DNA from: Rhodococcus globerulus NBRC 14531
GTDB lineage: Bacteria; Actinomycetota; Actinomycetes; Mycobacteriales; Mycobacteriaceae
Assembly (NCBI RefSeq): GCF_001894805.1
Contig: NZ_BCWX01000003.1
Span: forward strand, 868,001-932,000
Direction of reading: 5' to 3'
Length of the DNA: 64,000 nucleotides
Shown here: one piece after another, positions 51,528-60,757 of the stretch
Position numbering within the stretch: the first letter of the stretch is position 1
Layout: every line of letters starts with the position of its first letter
Translations under genes and position numbers: made by a program
The notes under the pieces: generated by a model
Told to the model about the DNA's origin: nothing
The model's input: the letters and a program-made list of their open reading frames with translations, nothing else
Database searches by the model: none

Positions 51528-53273
51528 GTGTCAGATGTGCGGGCCAGGGACGCAGCGATTCGTCGCGAGTTGGGCGTGCCACCGACATTTGATCTGGTAG
51601 CGCACGTTCGGAATCTCTCTCGGGTAATGCTGCCTGCGTTAGTAATTGCGTTGATCGCCGGTGGTGCGATGTATCTCGTTCGGGGGAGTGAGTCACCGGT
51701 CTATGAATCGGACATCGTCGCGGAAGTGCAAGCGGGTTCCCAGGTTGTCGTCAGTGATGCAAATCTAGGACAACTGGTCGCGCCATACACCGCTCTCGCC
51801 TCTGATAGCGCGGTAGTTGCCAGCATTCAGAGTCGGATGGACAACGGTTGGACGGCGTCTGACGTTTCGAGTCACATCGCGGTTACTCCCGGCACCTCGC
51901 CGGCCCTGGTGTTGGTGAAGGCGACTGGATCCAGTCAGGAGGAGGCGGACCGTCTCGCCCGCAGCGTAGTCGAGATACTGAGCGATGCGCAGTCTCAACG
52001 CAACGCTGAAACTCTTGCTCTGCGCACCAAAGCATTGACTGACGACATTGCGCGGCTCAACTCGCAACTCGCGGCTGCGCGTCAAGAGAGCATCGACAAC
52101 GACGAGACACCGATAGCCGATCCGACGACCTCGGCCGATCTTGATGCAAGGCTTGAACAGCTCAGGCAACTGCGTGCCTCCGACTCGACAGCGGATCGGT
52201 TGCAGCTGTTGTCGGCACCGACGGGGACCGGTCTACCGGTAGCGCCGAAACCGTTTGCAGAAGCAGCAGTTGTGTTCCTGGTTGTCCTGATACTGGTGGC
52301 AGAAATTCTTGTTGCTTGCCGTGGACGGTTCAGTTCTCGGGTTACCGACGCGTGGGCTCGGCGTGCCTCCAGAAAGTTCGGTGCATCATTGCTCGTGCAG
52401 CACACATCGGGCGCCGATATTCCGTCGAATGTCGCTCTTACACTGAGTCAGCGCGCGAGCTTGGGTGACGACGTACTCGTGCTGGTGGGGGACGGAGTAG
52501 ACACCAACTCGTGGCACCTTCCGGAAAACCTGCAATCTCGGATAGCCGTCCACCCCTTGAAATCGGAATGGTGGAGCAAGATCGATTCGAGTGGGACGGA
52601 ATTCGCCATTGTGCTCGTCTCGGCTCGGAAGGCGGAACAGCAAGACATCGTCGATGCTCTCAGAGCGCTGGCAGAAGTTGACGTCACACGCTCGCTGGTG
52701 CTCGTCGGTCCAGCCGCGTCTGAACCGTTCATCGAACTGATTACGTTGTCACGATTTCGGGGCAGAGGCGACACATCACACTCAGTGAGTCCACGGCCTG
52801 TGGTCAAGGAATCGGTTGCGACGATATTGGCGGTGCCGGACACCTCGCCTTACGCGCAGACTCCGGCAAGTGGCCCGACACCAGTGGCGTCGGCGGAGGC
52901 TGTATCCCTTGCAACACCAGCGCCTGTGCGCCAAGCACATTCAGTTGATTTGATCAAATCTGCCGATCGCAGTGAGCGTGGGAAGTTGATCGACGCGCAG
53001 ACCGTGACCATCGAACGAAATCGCTTACCCTCGTCTGCCGGCAAGAAAGCCCGAACCGCTCGCGCAGAAACGGCAGTACAGCGAACCGATCAGGACGGGG
53101 TAAGTGCCCCCGACGGAGTTGATGGCGCATCCATTGGCGACGACATCAACTCCGAGGCACCCACCGAGCGGATTGTATTGGTCACCAATAAGAACGGTGA
53201 TACTCGCGCTGAGCAGTCCGTGAGGCGCGTGGGCTCAGTGCACCAGGAAGGTACGGACGGGGAGCCGGATTGA
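51528..53273 (+). CDS. Wzz-like polysaccharide chain-length/co-polymerase protein with long C-terminal tail
   Basis: 581 aa from GTG 51528, with TTGGAGG 8 nt upstream. Membrane spans at about 33-51 (VMLPALVIALIAGGAMYLV) and 243-262 bracket an extracytoplasmic domain with a coiled-coil stretch (RTKALTDDIARLNSQLAAARQ), the layout of Wzz/capsule co-polymerases. After the second span comes a cytosolic domain of about 320 residues. It has an ATPase-like alternation (LVGDGVDTNSWHLP, TRSLVLVGP) but no Walker A motif, then a charged, disordered tail. Unlike typical actinobacterial proteins it has no tyrosine-kinase P-loop. It probably sets polymer length. Confidence 0.82.
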   Translation: MSDVRARDAAIRRELGVPPTFDLVAHVRNLSRVMLPALVIALIAGGAMYLVRGSESPVYESDIVAEVQAGSQVVVSDANLGQLVAPYTALASDSAVVASIQSRMDNGWTASDVSSHIAVTPGTSPALVLVKATGSSQEEADRLARSVVEILSDAQSQRNAETLALRTKALTDDIARLNSQLAAARQESIDNDETPIADPTTSADLDARLEQLRQLRASDSTADRLQLLSAPTGTGLPVAPKPFAEAAVVFLVVLILVAEILVACRGRFSSRVTDAWARRASRKFGASLLVQHTSGADIPSNVALTLSQRASLGDDVLVLVGDGVDTNSWHLPENLQSRIAVHPLKSEWWSKIDSSGTEFAIVLVSARKAEQQDIVDALRALAEVDVTRSLVLVGPAASEPFIELITLSRFRGRGDTSHSVSPRPVVKESVATILAVPDTSPYAQTPASGPTPVASAEAVSLATPAPVRQAHSVDLIKSADRSERGKLIDAQTVTIERNRLPSSAGKKARTARAETAVQRTDQDGVSAPDGVDGASIGDDINSEAPTERIVLVTNKNGDTRAEQSVRRVGSVHQEGTDGEPD

Positions 53274-53290
53274 CATACCGGATTGACATA
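53265..53290 (+). repeat. Tandem 13-bp direct repeat spanning the Wzz-like stop codon
   Basis: CCGGATTGACATA occurs twice back to back (53265-53277 and 53278-53290). The first copy supplies the TGA stop of the Wzz-like gene, so a slippage duplication here would not alter the protein. Minor. Confidence 0.7.
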
Positions 53291-53304
53291 GAGGATATCG
53301 GGAT

Positions 53305-54408
53305 TCAGATCTTGGGGGCGCTGCAACCCCCGATTGCCTTCTTGACTGCGTCCAGGGCAGGTTTCGGCGTGTAGTTGATCGTCACCAGACCGAAATTCTG
53401 CTCGATGTCTCGGGAATTGGTTCCGCGATCACGCATGCTGTAGATGAATATGCGTTCGATGTAACCGAGTGCCTGTGCCTGCGCAAATCCGTCGGAGATG
53501 ATGCTGGCTTGTAGTTGCGGAGTGACAGCAGTTGATCCCGATCCGGTAGGAGCGCCGAATTCTGTTGCCCAGACCTTCTTTCCCGTGTCGCCATTCTTCA
53601 CCATGATGTCGCGCATCAAACGAATCCGGTAGAAAGTATTCCAACTCGAGGTGGATGCGTCGGACGGCAAGGCAGGCCAACTGTACGGGTGGATGGAGAA
53701 CACATCGAAGTACGATTTAGCGCCGGCGCTGTAGAGGGCGTTCAGATAGGTGACCGGTGATATGTCGGAGCCGTTGTCGACCGCGGGCGCTAATCCTCCG
53801 TTGAGGATCTTGGCCCCGGGTTGGACCGCCCGGATACTGGTTGACGCAGCCTTCAGTATCGCTGCGTAGGTGTTGACGTTGGGCTTCGGGCGGAAGAACT
53901 GTGTGAGGTTCGGCTCGTTCCAGATCTCCCAAGTGCTGATCCTCGTTGAATAGCGTTGCGCTGCTTGTTGAGCGAACTTGGCAAATGTCGCGGTGTCAGA
54001 GGGATAACCATGAGTGTCGGTTGCTCCGGCCACACGTGCCCATGCCGGCGTGTAGGTAACGATGCCGACGAGACTCAATCCTTGTAGTCTCGCTCGATCG
54101 ACAACACGATCAGTTGCTGCCCAATTCTGTTGACCCTTGGTCGGTTCGACGGCAGACCAGTCGATGTCGAAGCGCAGCCATGTCGTGCCTGCGTTCTTCA
54201 TGGCACTCAACTCGGTGTCCAGATCGGCTTGTGAGAGCCAATTCAGTGGCGCTCCGCCTGCGATACCCAACCCGACAGAACTGCAGGTTGCGGGCGGGGC
54301 ACTTGTCGTTGTTGTTGTTACCGGCTTGGGTGCACAGGCGCTTAACGATCCGATCGTCAGTAGCAGTGCACATACGAGTGGTAATCGAAGTCGACGCACG
54401 TCGACCAC
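53305..54408 (-). CDS. Secreted lipoprotein glycosidase, GH clan A (GH39/cellulase-like)
   Basis: 367 aa with a lipoprotein signal (LVCALLLTIGSLSAC, lipid on Cys25) and a Thr/Pro-rich linker. The TIM-barrel domain has STWEIWNEPN (acid/base Glu165) and VWATEFGAP (nucleophile Glu283), plus WLRFDIDWSAVEP and FDVFSIHPYSWPALPSD. It would be anchored outside the membrane and cut or trim the locus's own polysaccharide. Start codon is GTG 54408; GTG 54399 has a better-spaced GGAAGG site. Closely related in sequence to the protein at 54629, so the two arose by duplication. Confidence 0.85.
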   Translation of the reverse strand: MVDVRRLRLPLVCALLLTIGSLSACAPKPVTTTTTSAPPATCSSVGLGIAGGAPLNWLSQADLDTELSAMKNAGTTWLRFDIDWSAVEPTKGQQNWAATDRVVDRARLQGLSLVGIVTYTPAWARVAGATDTHGYPSDTATFAKFAQQAAQRYSTRISTWEIWNEPNLTQFFRPKPNVNTYAAILKAASTSIRAVQPGAKILNGGLAPAVDNGSDISPVTYLNALYSAGAKSYFDVFSIHPYSWPALPSDASTSSWNTFYRIRLMRDIMVKNGDTGKKVWATEFGAPTGSGSTAVTPQLQASIISDGFAQAQALGYIERIFIYSMRDRGTNSRDIEQNFGLVTINYTPKPALDAVKKAIGGCSAPKI

Positions 54409-54628
54409 CTTCCTTCCACGGGAATGCGAAATCGGAGCATCTGGCAGAGCGAATTATCCGTATTTCACGGATTAATCCGACAAGCATCAGAATTGCATGA
54501 ATTCATCCAGTGGTTGGCAGGCGGCAGGTCTTTTCTTCAGTACTTGTGCCTGCTTGTGAAGTCGATGGAAATGCGCCGGTTGGTATTGTCCGTTTTTTGC
54601 CGACTGCAGATTAGCATGGCGAAATATT

Positions 54629-55714
54629 TCAGATACAGCCTCCGGTTTTGTTGGCAGCTACCAGAACGTCCATTGCAGGCTTCGGATCGGAATTCACGTC
54701 CAGAAGCCCGAAATTTTGTTCGCGATCGCTTGTGTCGGAACCACGGTCCTGGAGGCTGTACACAAATATCTTCGCGATGAATCCCAGTGCGCGAGCTTCG
54801 TTAAGTCCGTCCTGGAGAATTTCGGCTTGGACGGCCTCGGTGACAGCGTCCGGGCCGTCCCCGGTCGGGGAACCGAATTCCGTTGCCCAGATCGACTTTG
54901 TCGTGTCGCCGTTCTCGATCATGGTGTCGCGCATAAGTCTCATTCGATAAAACGAATTCCAGCTTTGTGTCAGCGAATCGGAGGGGAGCGCGGGGAAACT
55001 GTACGGGTGCATCCCGACGACGTCGAACTGCGGTCCAGCCCCGGCCTCGTACAGGTCGGTGAGAAACGTCGTGGGGCTGATATCGGTGCCGTTGTCCGTC
55101 GCCGGTGACAGCCCACCGGAGACGATTGTCGCGTTCGGTTGGGACTCTCTGATCGAGGTACTTGCCGCCGTGAGCAGTTCGGCGTACGAGGTCGCATCGG
55201 GCACCGGATTGTAGAAGGCCCGCAGATTAGGTTCGTTCCAGATTTCCCACGAAGACACAGAATCGGCGTAACGTTCCGCCGCGAGGCCGGCGAAGGTGGC
55301 AAAAGTATTCGGGTCAGCGGGGCGGGTATGGCTGTCGGATTCGGCGACGGAAGGATCACGTGCCCACTCCGGCGTGTAGGTGATCAGGCCGAGCACCTCG
55401 AGTCCTGAATCTGTCGCTGTGTCGACCAGTCTGTCGGTCCCGGACCAGTCGAAGGTTCCCTGAGTGGATTCGATATACGACCAGTCGAAATCGAATCTGA
55501 TCCAATGCGCGCCGGATGATCGAATGTCTTCGACAACCTGCTGCATTTCCGATTGGTCCAATGACGTGTAACCGGATCCGAGTGCGATGCCGGTGTTGTC
55601 TGTTGGAGGAGCCGTCGCACATGGTTGCCCTAACGCGGGACCTGAAGAGTGCACGACAATGCCCATGCCGACGAGAACGATCGCGGCTGCTGATAGTCGA
55701 ATCAATTTAGTCAT
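54629..55714 (-). CDS. Secreted glycosidase, paralogue of the neighbouring GH clan A enzyme
   Basis: 361 aa from ATG 55714, which overlaps the preceding glycosyltransferase stop by 8 nt; the frame is open to 55810 within that gene. It has a cleavable-type signal peptide (IRLSAAAIVLVGMGIVVHSSGPALG) and no lipobox, so it is released or loosely bound, unlike its paralogue. Acid/base Glu161 is in SSWEIWNEPN and nucleophile Glu279 in IWATEFGSP. The two enzymes share the WP/FPALPSD and MRDxM segments. It is co-transcribed with the polysaccharide assembly genes. About 220 nt without a gene separate it from the next enzyme. Confidence 0.87.
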   Translation of the reverse strand: MTKLIRLSAAAIVLVGMGIVVHSSGPALGQPCATAPPTDNTGIALGSGYTSLDQSEMQQVVEDIRSSGAHWIRFDFDWSYIESTQGTFDWSGTDRLVDTATDSGLEVLGLITYTPEWARDPSVAESDSHTRPADPNTFATFAGLAAERYADSVSSWEIWNEPNLRAFYNPVPDATSYAELLTAASTSIRESQPNATIVSGGLSPATDNGTDISPTTFLTDLYEAGAGPQFDVVGMHPYSFPALPSDSLTQSWNSFYRMRLMRDTMIENGDTTKSIWATEFGSPTGDGPDAVTEAVQAEILQDGLNEARALGFIAKIFVYSLQDRGSDTSDREQNFGLLDVNSDPKPAMDVLVAANKTGGCI

Positions 55715-56789
55715 GGACGAGTTCCTCGAGTAGCGCCGGAAGATTCTTTTGTATGTCGTACCGGTCGACAACCTTTTCTCGTCCGGCACGAGCGAACGCG
55801 GAGCGGGCATTGTCGTCGCCTAGAAGCCTGGTGATTTCTGCGGCCAGGCGAGTCGGGTCGTCGACCGGGACGAGTGAACCGGCGCCACCCGCCAATAACT
55901 CGCTGGTTCCACCGTGATCTGTTCCGATGACTGCAATTCCGACGCTCATCGCTTCGAGAACCACCAAGGGGCTGGCTTCCGGCGACGTGCTGGCCGAGAT
56001 GGCGAGGTCCCAATTCCTCAGAGTGGACAGTGAATCGACATATCCGAGGAATTTCACGCGGCCCAGCAGGTCCGGCTCGTTAGACCGTTGTTGCAGTGCT
56101 TCGGCGTACGGTTCGTCTCCAGGAAACGGGACGCCGCCGATCTCGAGATGGACATCGGGCGTTCGGGCAAGGGCGTCCAGCAGAACGGTATGTCCCTTCC
56201 ACGGAGTGATGGATCCGATGATTCCCACGATGCGCCCGGCGGGGGACTGAATTTTCGCGGCTTCGGCAGGAACCGCAACGCCGAGTCTCGCGACACTCGT
56301 GGGAATACCGAGTGCGCGTACCGGTATTGCGGTTGGTCCGGACACGGCAACCGCGCGTCGGATCGATGGCCTCGCGATCCGTACGACGATGTTCTGTTTG
56401 GTGTTGGACAGAGTGTCGTGGATGAGCCAGGTCGCGCCGCCTCTCACACGGCCGAGCCTGATTGCGGGCAAGGCAAACAGTGAGTTGACAATAACTTTGG
56501 CGTTCTCGGCCAGCGCGCGGGCGGCAATGACGCGTCCGGCGATCCGCCAGTTCTTCGCCACTGTGGCGATACCGAGAATTCGACGGACGCCGCCCTCTCC
56601 CCTGAGCCCGAGGACAGGTAGCTCGACAACTTCACAGATACCGGTGACGCGTTCGCGTAACGGTCCGTTCGGGCAGGCCAATATCACCGTGGACCCGCGG
56701 TCTCGTGCAAGCGTCATCACTTGGATCATGACGAGTTCGGCTCCGGATACTTCACCGGTATGGCTGACGAAGATCAACGTTCGAGTCAT
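55707..56789 (-). CDS. Glycosyltransferase, GT4-like
   Basis: 360 aa from ATG 56789, which overlaps the flippase stop as ATGA. The frame remains open to 58016, but that part lies antisense-free within the flippase gene in another frame and is not coding. GT-B fold: SHTGEVSGAELVMIQ at the N-terminus, IVGIIGSITPWKGHTVLLDAL (start of the donor domain) and SASTSPEASPLVVLEAMSVGIAVIGTDHGGTSELL (the E-x7-E donor-binding motif). It adds a sugar to the lipid-linked repeat unit on the cytosolic face. Confidence 0.88.
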   Translation of the reverse strand: MTRTLIFVSHTGEVSGAELVMIQVMTLARDRGSTVILACPNGPLRERVTGICEVVELPVLGLRGEGGVRRILGIATVAKNWRIAGRVIAARALAENAKVIVNSLFALPAIRLGRVRGGATWLIHDTLSNTKQNIVVRIARPSIRRAVAVSGPTAIPVRALGIPTSVARLGVAVPAEAAKIQSPAGRIVGIIGSITPWKGHTVLLDALARTPDVHLEIGGVPFPGDEPYAEALQQRSNEPDLLGRVKFLGYVDSLSTLRNWDLAISASTSPEASPLVVLEAMSVGIAVIGTDHGGTSELLAGGAGSLVPVDDPTRLAAEITRLLGDDNARSAFARAGREKVVDRYDIQKNLPALLEELVHD

Positions 56790-58393
56790 GCGGTTTCTCC
56801 ACCGGGTTTGATGAGTGACAACAAGGGCTTCCCGCCGGAAATCGGGAGTACTACGAAGATCCCGATGACGACGACAGGTGCGACGATGGCGACGATCGGC
56901 CACGGAATGCCGAAACGTTCGACACCGAGGGTTCCCGTGATCGCGGCCAATGCGCCCACGAGGGACGTTGCGATGAACGGGACTGCCGGAAACAGTTTGC
57001 GCACTGGAAGTGTCCGAAAAATGACCGTCCACATCGCAACGAACAGGAGGATTTCGGTCAGCACCGTTGCCAGTGCGGCGCCGTTGAACGACAACCGGGG
57101 GATCAGGACGAAGTTGAGAACGACATTGACGCCCAGACCGCCGAGAGCGACCCATGGATACGTCCGATGCCGTCCACTGGCAACCAGCATCATCAGGCCG
57201 AGTTGTGTCAGCATCGAGAAGCATGCGCCAAGCACCAGCAGTCGTGTCGAAGTGCCTGCAACGGTGAATCTCTCGCCGTACAGCAGTGAGAGAACCTCTG
57301 CCGCTGCCGGCCAGAAAGCAGCAATGGATGCGCCACCGAGGACAGTCAGGACAATGAACGCTTCTCGGCTTCGTTCCCGGAATGCGTCGAGTTTGTCGGG
57401 CCACGACGCCACGAGGAGTGTCGTCACGGGCGTGACGATGGTGATCGCGACGATCTGTAGGAGATCCGCGAACTTGTATCCGATGCTGTACAACCCGACA
57501 GACTCGAAAGAATCGAGTTGTCCGAGCATGAGTACATCGACGCGGGAAAGTAGTGTGATGAAAGCAAATCCGATGCTCAGCGGGATTGCCTCGACCAGCA
57601 TTTCCTTCCATCGCCGAAATTGAGCACGCGACGCCGGGAGCGGACCGGCGATTCCTTGGCGAACACCTCGGATCTTGATTGCGGCGGCGACCACTTCGTT
57701 GATCAATGCAGGAATTACGAAGACGATCAGGATCGGTTGCCATAGAACCGCTGCGATGGTCGCGATCAGTTGAGCAAGTTGCCCGGCTCCTTCGGCGACT
57801 GCCACGTATGTCATCTTGAGGCGGCTTTGATACATAACGGACAGTGCGTGACTCGGCGTCGCGACAACAACGACGAGACCGGCAACGGCTGTCGCTTCGA
57901 CGACTTCCGCCGGATAACTCAACAACCAGACGTAGCCAACAGCGAGGATGTACCCCAGTAGTCCCAGGACGACGCGCAGCGAAATAAAGGCTGTCGTGAC
58001 CAGCGATATTTCCCAAGGATTGCTTTCGACCAGTTTCGCAAGGACGACTCGACCGACTCCGAGATCGGTGATGACGGACAACAATCCGAGCAGACCGAAG
58101 ATCAACGAGAACTGTCCGAATTGCTCGGGGCTGATGGCGCGAGCGATCAGGACGGAGCCGATCCAGCCCATTGTTGCTACAGCGACCCTGCTCCCCAGCA
58201 TGATGACGGTGCTGCGGCGGGCTGCGTTCGCAGTCAATTCGGGCGTCGACGGTTCGTATATCTTGGTTTCCCGTTCGCGCCGTTCCTGTTCGAACGTCTC
58301 GAGTGCGGCTCTTTTCAGTTCTGCGAATTCTCGCTGCGATACGTACTCGCGGTCCGTTTCGCGGCGTTTTGTCATGAAGCGCAATTCAGACAC
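56786..58393 (-). CDS. Wzx-type polysaccharide flippase (MOP superfamily)
   Basis: 535 aa with about 12-14 hydrophobic segments, such as GSVLIARAISPEQFGQFSLIFGLLG-type and TAFISLRVVLGLLGYILAVGYVW. It flips undecaprenyl-linked repeat units across the membrane. The first 65 residues are highly charged (AELKRAALETFEQERRERET) and cytosolic, a longer lead than usual. Start GTG 58393 overlaps the previous gene by 8 nt; ATG 58375 is possible. Confidence 0.9.
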   Translation of the reverse strand: MSELRFMTKRRETDREYVSQREFAELKRAALETFEQERRERETKIYEPSTPELTANAARRSTVIMLGSRVAVATMGWIGSVLIARAISPEQFGQFSLIFGLLGLLSVITDLGVGRVVLAKLVESNPWEISLVTTAFISLRVVLGLLGYILAVGYVWLLSYPAEVVEATAVAGLVVVVATPSHALSVMYQSRLKMTYVAVAEGAGQLAQLIATIAAVLWQPILIVFVIPALINEVVAAAIKIRGVRQGIAGPLPASRAQFRRWKEMLVEAIPLSIGFAFITLLSRVDVLMLGQLDSFESVGLYSIGYKFADLLQIVAITIVTPVTTLLVASWPDKLDAFRERSREAFIVLTVLGGASIAAFWPAAAEVLSLLYGERFTVAGTSTRLLVLGACFSMLTQLGLMMLVASGRHRTYPWVALGGLGVNVVLNFVLIPRLSFNGAALATVLTEILLFVAMWTVIFRTLPVRKLFPAVPFIATSLVGALAAITGTLGVERFGIPWPIVAIVAPVVVIGIFVVLPISGGKPLLSLIKPGGETA

Positions 58394-59474
58394 TCAATCC
58401 AGCGGATCGGTATGCGCCGACGGTGAGTTCGGCAGTTCGCGCCCAGGTGAGTCGTGATGCGACCTGGGGTGCGGCGGTCCGTAGAGCCACGTTGCATTCT
58501 GGATCGTCGATCGCTGAGCGCAGAGCACGCACCCACGAGTTCTTGTCATGGGTCTTCACCAGTATCGCGGCTTCGCCGGCGAAATCGGGAAGTCCGCCGA
58601 CGGCGCTGGCGACTACCGCACTGCCGCAGGCCATGGCTTCGAGTGGTGGTAGCCCAAAACCTTCGTAGTGTGAGGCGTAGGCAACGACTGTGGCCGCGGA
58701 ATACAGCGCGGGAAGATCCTCTGTTGCAACGTATCCGAGTCCTATCGCAGAACTGGGTGCGGAAGGTCCGCGCGAGCCGGACCCCGCGAGCACAAATGGA
58801 ATGGAAAGTTCTGAGCAGGCCTCGGCAACAAGCGCGACGTCCTTACGAGGTTCGATCGTTCCGACCTGAAGCACGAACCTCTCGGGCAAATTCAGTCGAA
58901 CGCGGACGTCTGCGACTGCAGTCGGGGTGGGAACGACAGCCCACGGTGCGGGGGCCAACGGGGTGACCACCGCCGCTCGCCCACTGAAAGATTTGATTCG
59001 TTCGGCGGTGAAGTCGGACACCGCGATGAGCACGTCCGCTTTGCGTAGGGCTCGTGAGAGTAGTTGCCGTTCACCGGCCGCCCGGAACTTGCTGAATGCC
59101 CACGGAACATCGAATACCGACATGTCGTGAAACGTCGAGACCGTAACGCCCGCTTGCCTGATCGGTAGATCCACGTCGAGGCTGTGGTACAAAGCTGACC
59201 CGGCAATAGGAACCATGGCCCAGGCAGCCCTACGGGCGCCGGCGACGACCGGTCGCTCGATCGCGCTGAGCGACGACGGAATTTCGGCGACGGCGTCGCT
59301 CTGGATTGCCGCGCTCAACTTCACCGATCCGTCGACCTGCAGGGCGATTTCTTTCAGGATTTCACGAGCGTAGGTTTGTACGCCGCCTCCGCCGGGGCGC
59401 AGGGCCATTGCTCCGAAGGTGATCTCCGAACGGACATCGTGTGTTCGTCTGAGTGGTGTTGACTCAATGCGCAT
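58386..59474 (-). CDS. Glycosyltransferase, GT4 family
   Basis: 362 aa from ATG 59474 (MRIESTPLRRTHDVRSE), preceded by GGAACTGTGGG. The family N-terminus ITFGAMALRPGGGGVQTYA begins about 18 residues later; the only other in-frame start, ATG 59408, would cut it. The donor domain has FVLQVGTIEPRKD and ASHYEGFGLPPLEAMACGSAV (E-x7-E). Other landmarks are ALYHSLDVDLPI and STFHDMSVFDVPWAFS, as in mannosyl/rhamnosyltransferases. It overlaps the polymerase gene by 121 nt, the longest overlap in the locus. Confidence 0.85.
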   Translation of the reverse strand: MRIESTPLRRTHDVRSEITFGAMALRPGGGGVQTYAREILKEIALQVDGSVKLSAAIQSDAVAEIPSSLSAIERPVVAGARRAAWAMVPIAGSALYHSLDVDLPIRQAGVTVSTFHDMSVFDVPWAFSKFRAAGERQLLSRALRKADVLIAVSDFTAERIKSFSGRAAVVTPLAPAPWAVVPTPTAVADVRVRLNLPERFVLQVGTIEPRKDVALVAEACSELSIPFVLAGSGSRGPSAPSSAIGLGYVATEDLPALYSAATVVAYASHYEGFGLPPLEAMACGSAVVASAVGGLPDFAGEAAILVKTHDKNSWVRALRSAIDDPECNVALRTAAPQVASRLTWARTAELTVGAYRSAGLSV

Positions 59475-60757
59475 CCCACAGTTCCAATCAGTAACCAGAA
59501 ATAGAGGTCGAGAGGGAAAATCTCGAAGTAAGTGGCAAAAACCGATGCACAGGCCGCGGCGATGACGGAAGCACTGACACCCAAGGCGAATGCGCTGTCC
59601 TGGCCCCGAAGTACCCGAGAACTTCGAAGTGCGGTGACCGTCGCCGAGACAAGGAGTAGGAGAAATATCCACACCCCGATCGGGCCGAGTTCGACCGCGA
59701 CTTTCATGTAGTAGTTGTCGGGTTGATACGGAATCAATCCCAGCGTGGTGGCTGCCTTGATAGTCAGCGTGTCCAGCATCGGGTGAGCGGTTTCAGCGGC
59801 TTTCGCCGCGGCAGATCCGGTGGCGCCAAGTCCCTGGCCGAGCGGATGGACGTACAGCGAACTGATCGTGGACGACCAACCATTGCCACGTTCCGAGAGG
59901 CTGTACGACGAGAACAACGGAGCGACGATCGACGACGGCGCGAGCAATAGCGCAACCGGAACTGCCACGGCAACGCCGGCGAAGACGACTAGCAATGAGC
60001 GGTAGCGGTAGATCGCCAAGCAGAAGAGACCCACAGCAAAAGCGATGTAGCTGGCGCGCACGATCGAAACGCCCATCCCGGCAATCATGATCGGAGTTGA
60101 GGCGAGAAAGATGATGTTCCGCAAGCGCTTCGGATCAGCAAGGCTGACAGAAATACCGACAATCAGGCTGAGGCTGACAAACAGCGCAAACGCGAATGGT
60201 CCGGTGAACGTGCTGAAACTGCGCAGCAGAGAACCGGTAATTCTGATCTGTTCGGTGTAGCTGTAGCCGAGTTCGACCAGATACTCCGGCCCGACGAGTT
60301 GCTGAAGCAGGCCGATCACCGAGGTGAGAATGCCCATCCCCATCAGAATCGTGACGAGATGGTCTCGGTCCGATCGGGTGAAGGGCGCTCTCCAGAGGAT
60401 TACCGGGATCAGAGCGTAAAAGTACGTGATCTTGATCGAACCCACCCCGCCGATTCCGGACAGGATGAGGGCAGACGCCGACCCGAGTACAACCCAGGCA
60501 AGGGCGGCTGGCCACCATGGCATCGACGGGTGCACGACACGGTGACGATTCGGACTCACAAAAGTGCTCAGCAGCGTGAGCAAAATGAGCCCTTCCTTCC
60601 AGCCTGCCAACGATTGCCCACTCGGGATGATCGCCAGTAGTCCGTGAAGGGGCGCAAAAAGTGCGAGGAGGAGGAGTCCACGCTGCGGCCGACGATAGAG
60701 GGCCCGCGCCACCGGGGCTGCCGCCACCGCGCCGAACGCAATGATCACAGGGTTCAC
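59354..60757 (-). CDS. Wzy-type polysaccharide polymerase / O-antigen ligase-like membrane protein
   Basis: 467 aa with about 12 predicted spans, for example LLLLALFAPLHGLLAIIPSG, ALAWVVLGSASALILSGIGG and LLLVSATVTALRSSRV-adjacent segments. The large extracytoplasmic loop contains SERGNGWSSTISSLYVHPLGQGLGATG, the region matching the Wzy_C/WaaL domain. It joins repeat units on the outer face. GTG 60757 overlaps the hydrolase stop as GTGA. The C-terminal 40 residues are cytosolic and coded in the overlap with the glycosyltransferase. Confidence 0.85.
   Translation of the reverse strand: MNPVIIAFGAVAAAPVARALYRRPQRGLLLLALFAPLHGLLAIIPSGQSLAGWKEGLILLTLLSTFVSPNRHRVVHPSMPWWPAALAWVVLGSASALILSGIGGVGSIKITYFYALIPVILWRAPFTRSDRDHLVTILMGMGILTSVIGLLQQLVGPEYLVELGYSYTEQIRITGSLLRSFSTFTGPFAFALFVSLSLIVGISVSLADPKRLRNIIFLASTPIMIAGMGVSIVRASYIAFAVGLFCLAIYRYRSLLVVFAGVAVAVPVALLLAPSSIVAPLFSSYSLSERGNGWSSTISSLYVHPLGQGLGATGSAAAKAAETAHPMLDTLTIKAATTLGLIPYQPDNYYMKVAVELGPIGVWIFLLLLVSATVTALRSSRVLRGQDSAFALGVSASVIAAACASVFATYFEIFPLDLYFWLLIGTVGCALSQHHSDEHTMSVRRSPSEQWPCAPAEAAYKPTLVKS

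Noticed and set aside
56790-58016. Upstream extension of the GT4 frame ending at 55707
   Set aside because: The added 400 codons overlap the flippase in another frame, are rich in Arg/Cys/Ser and have no motifs; ATG 56789 with ATGA overlap is the proper start.
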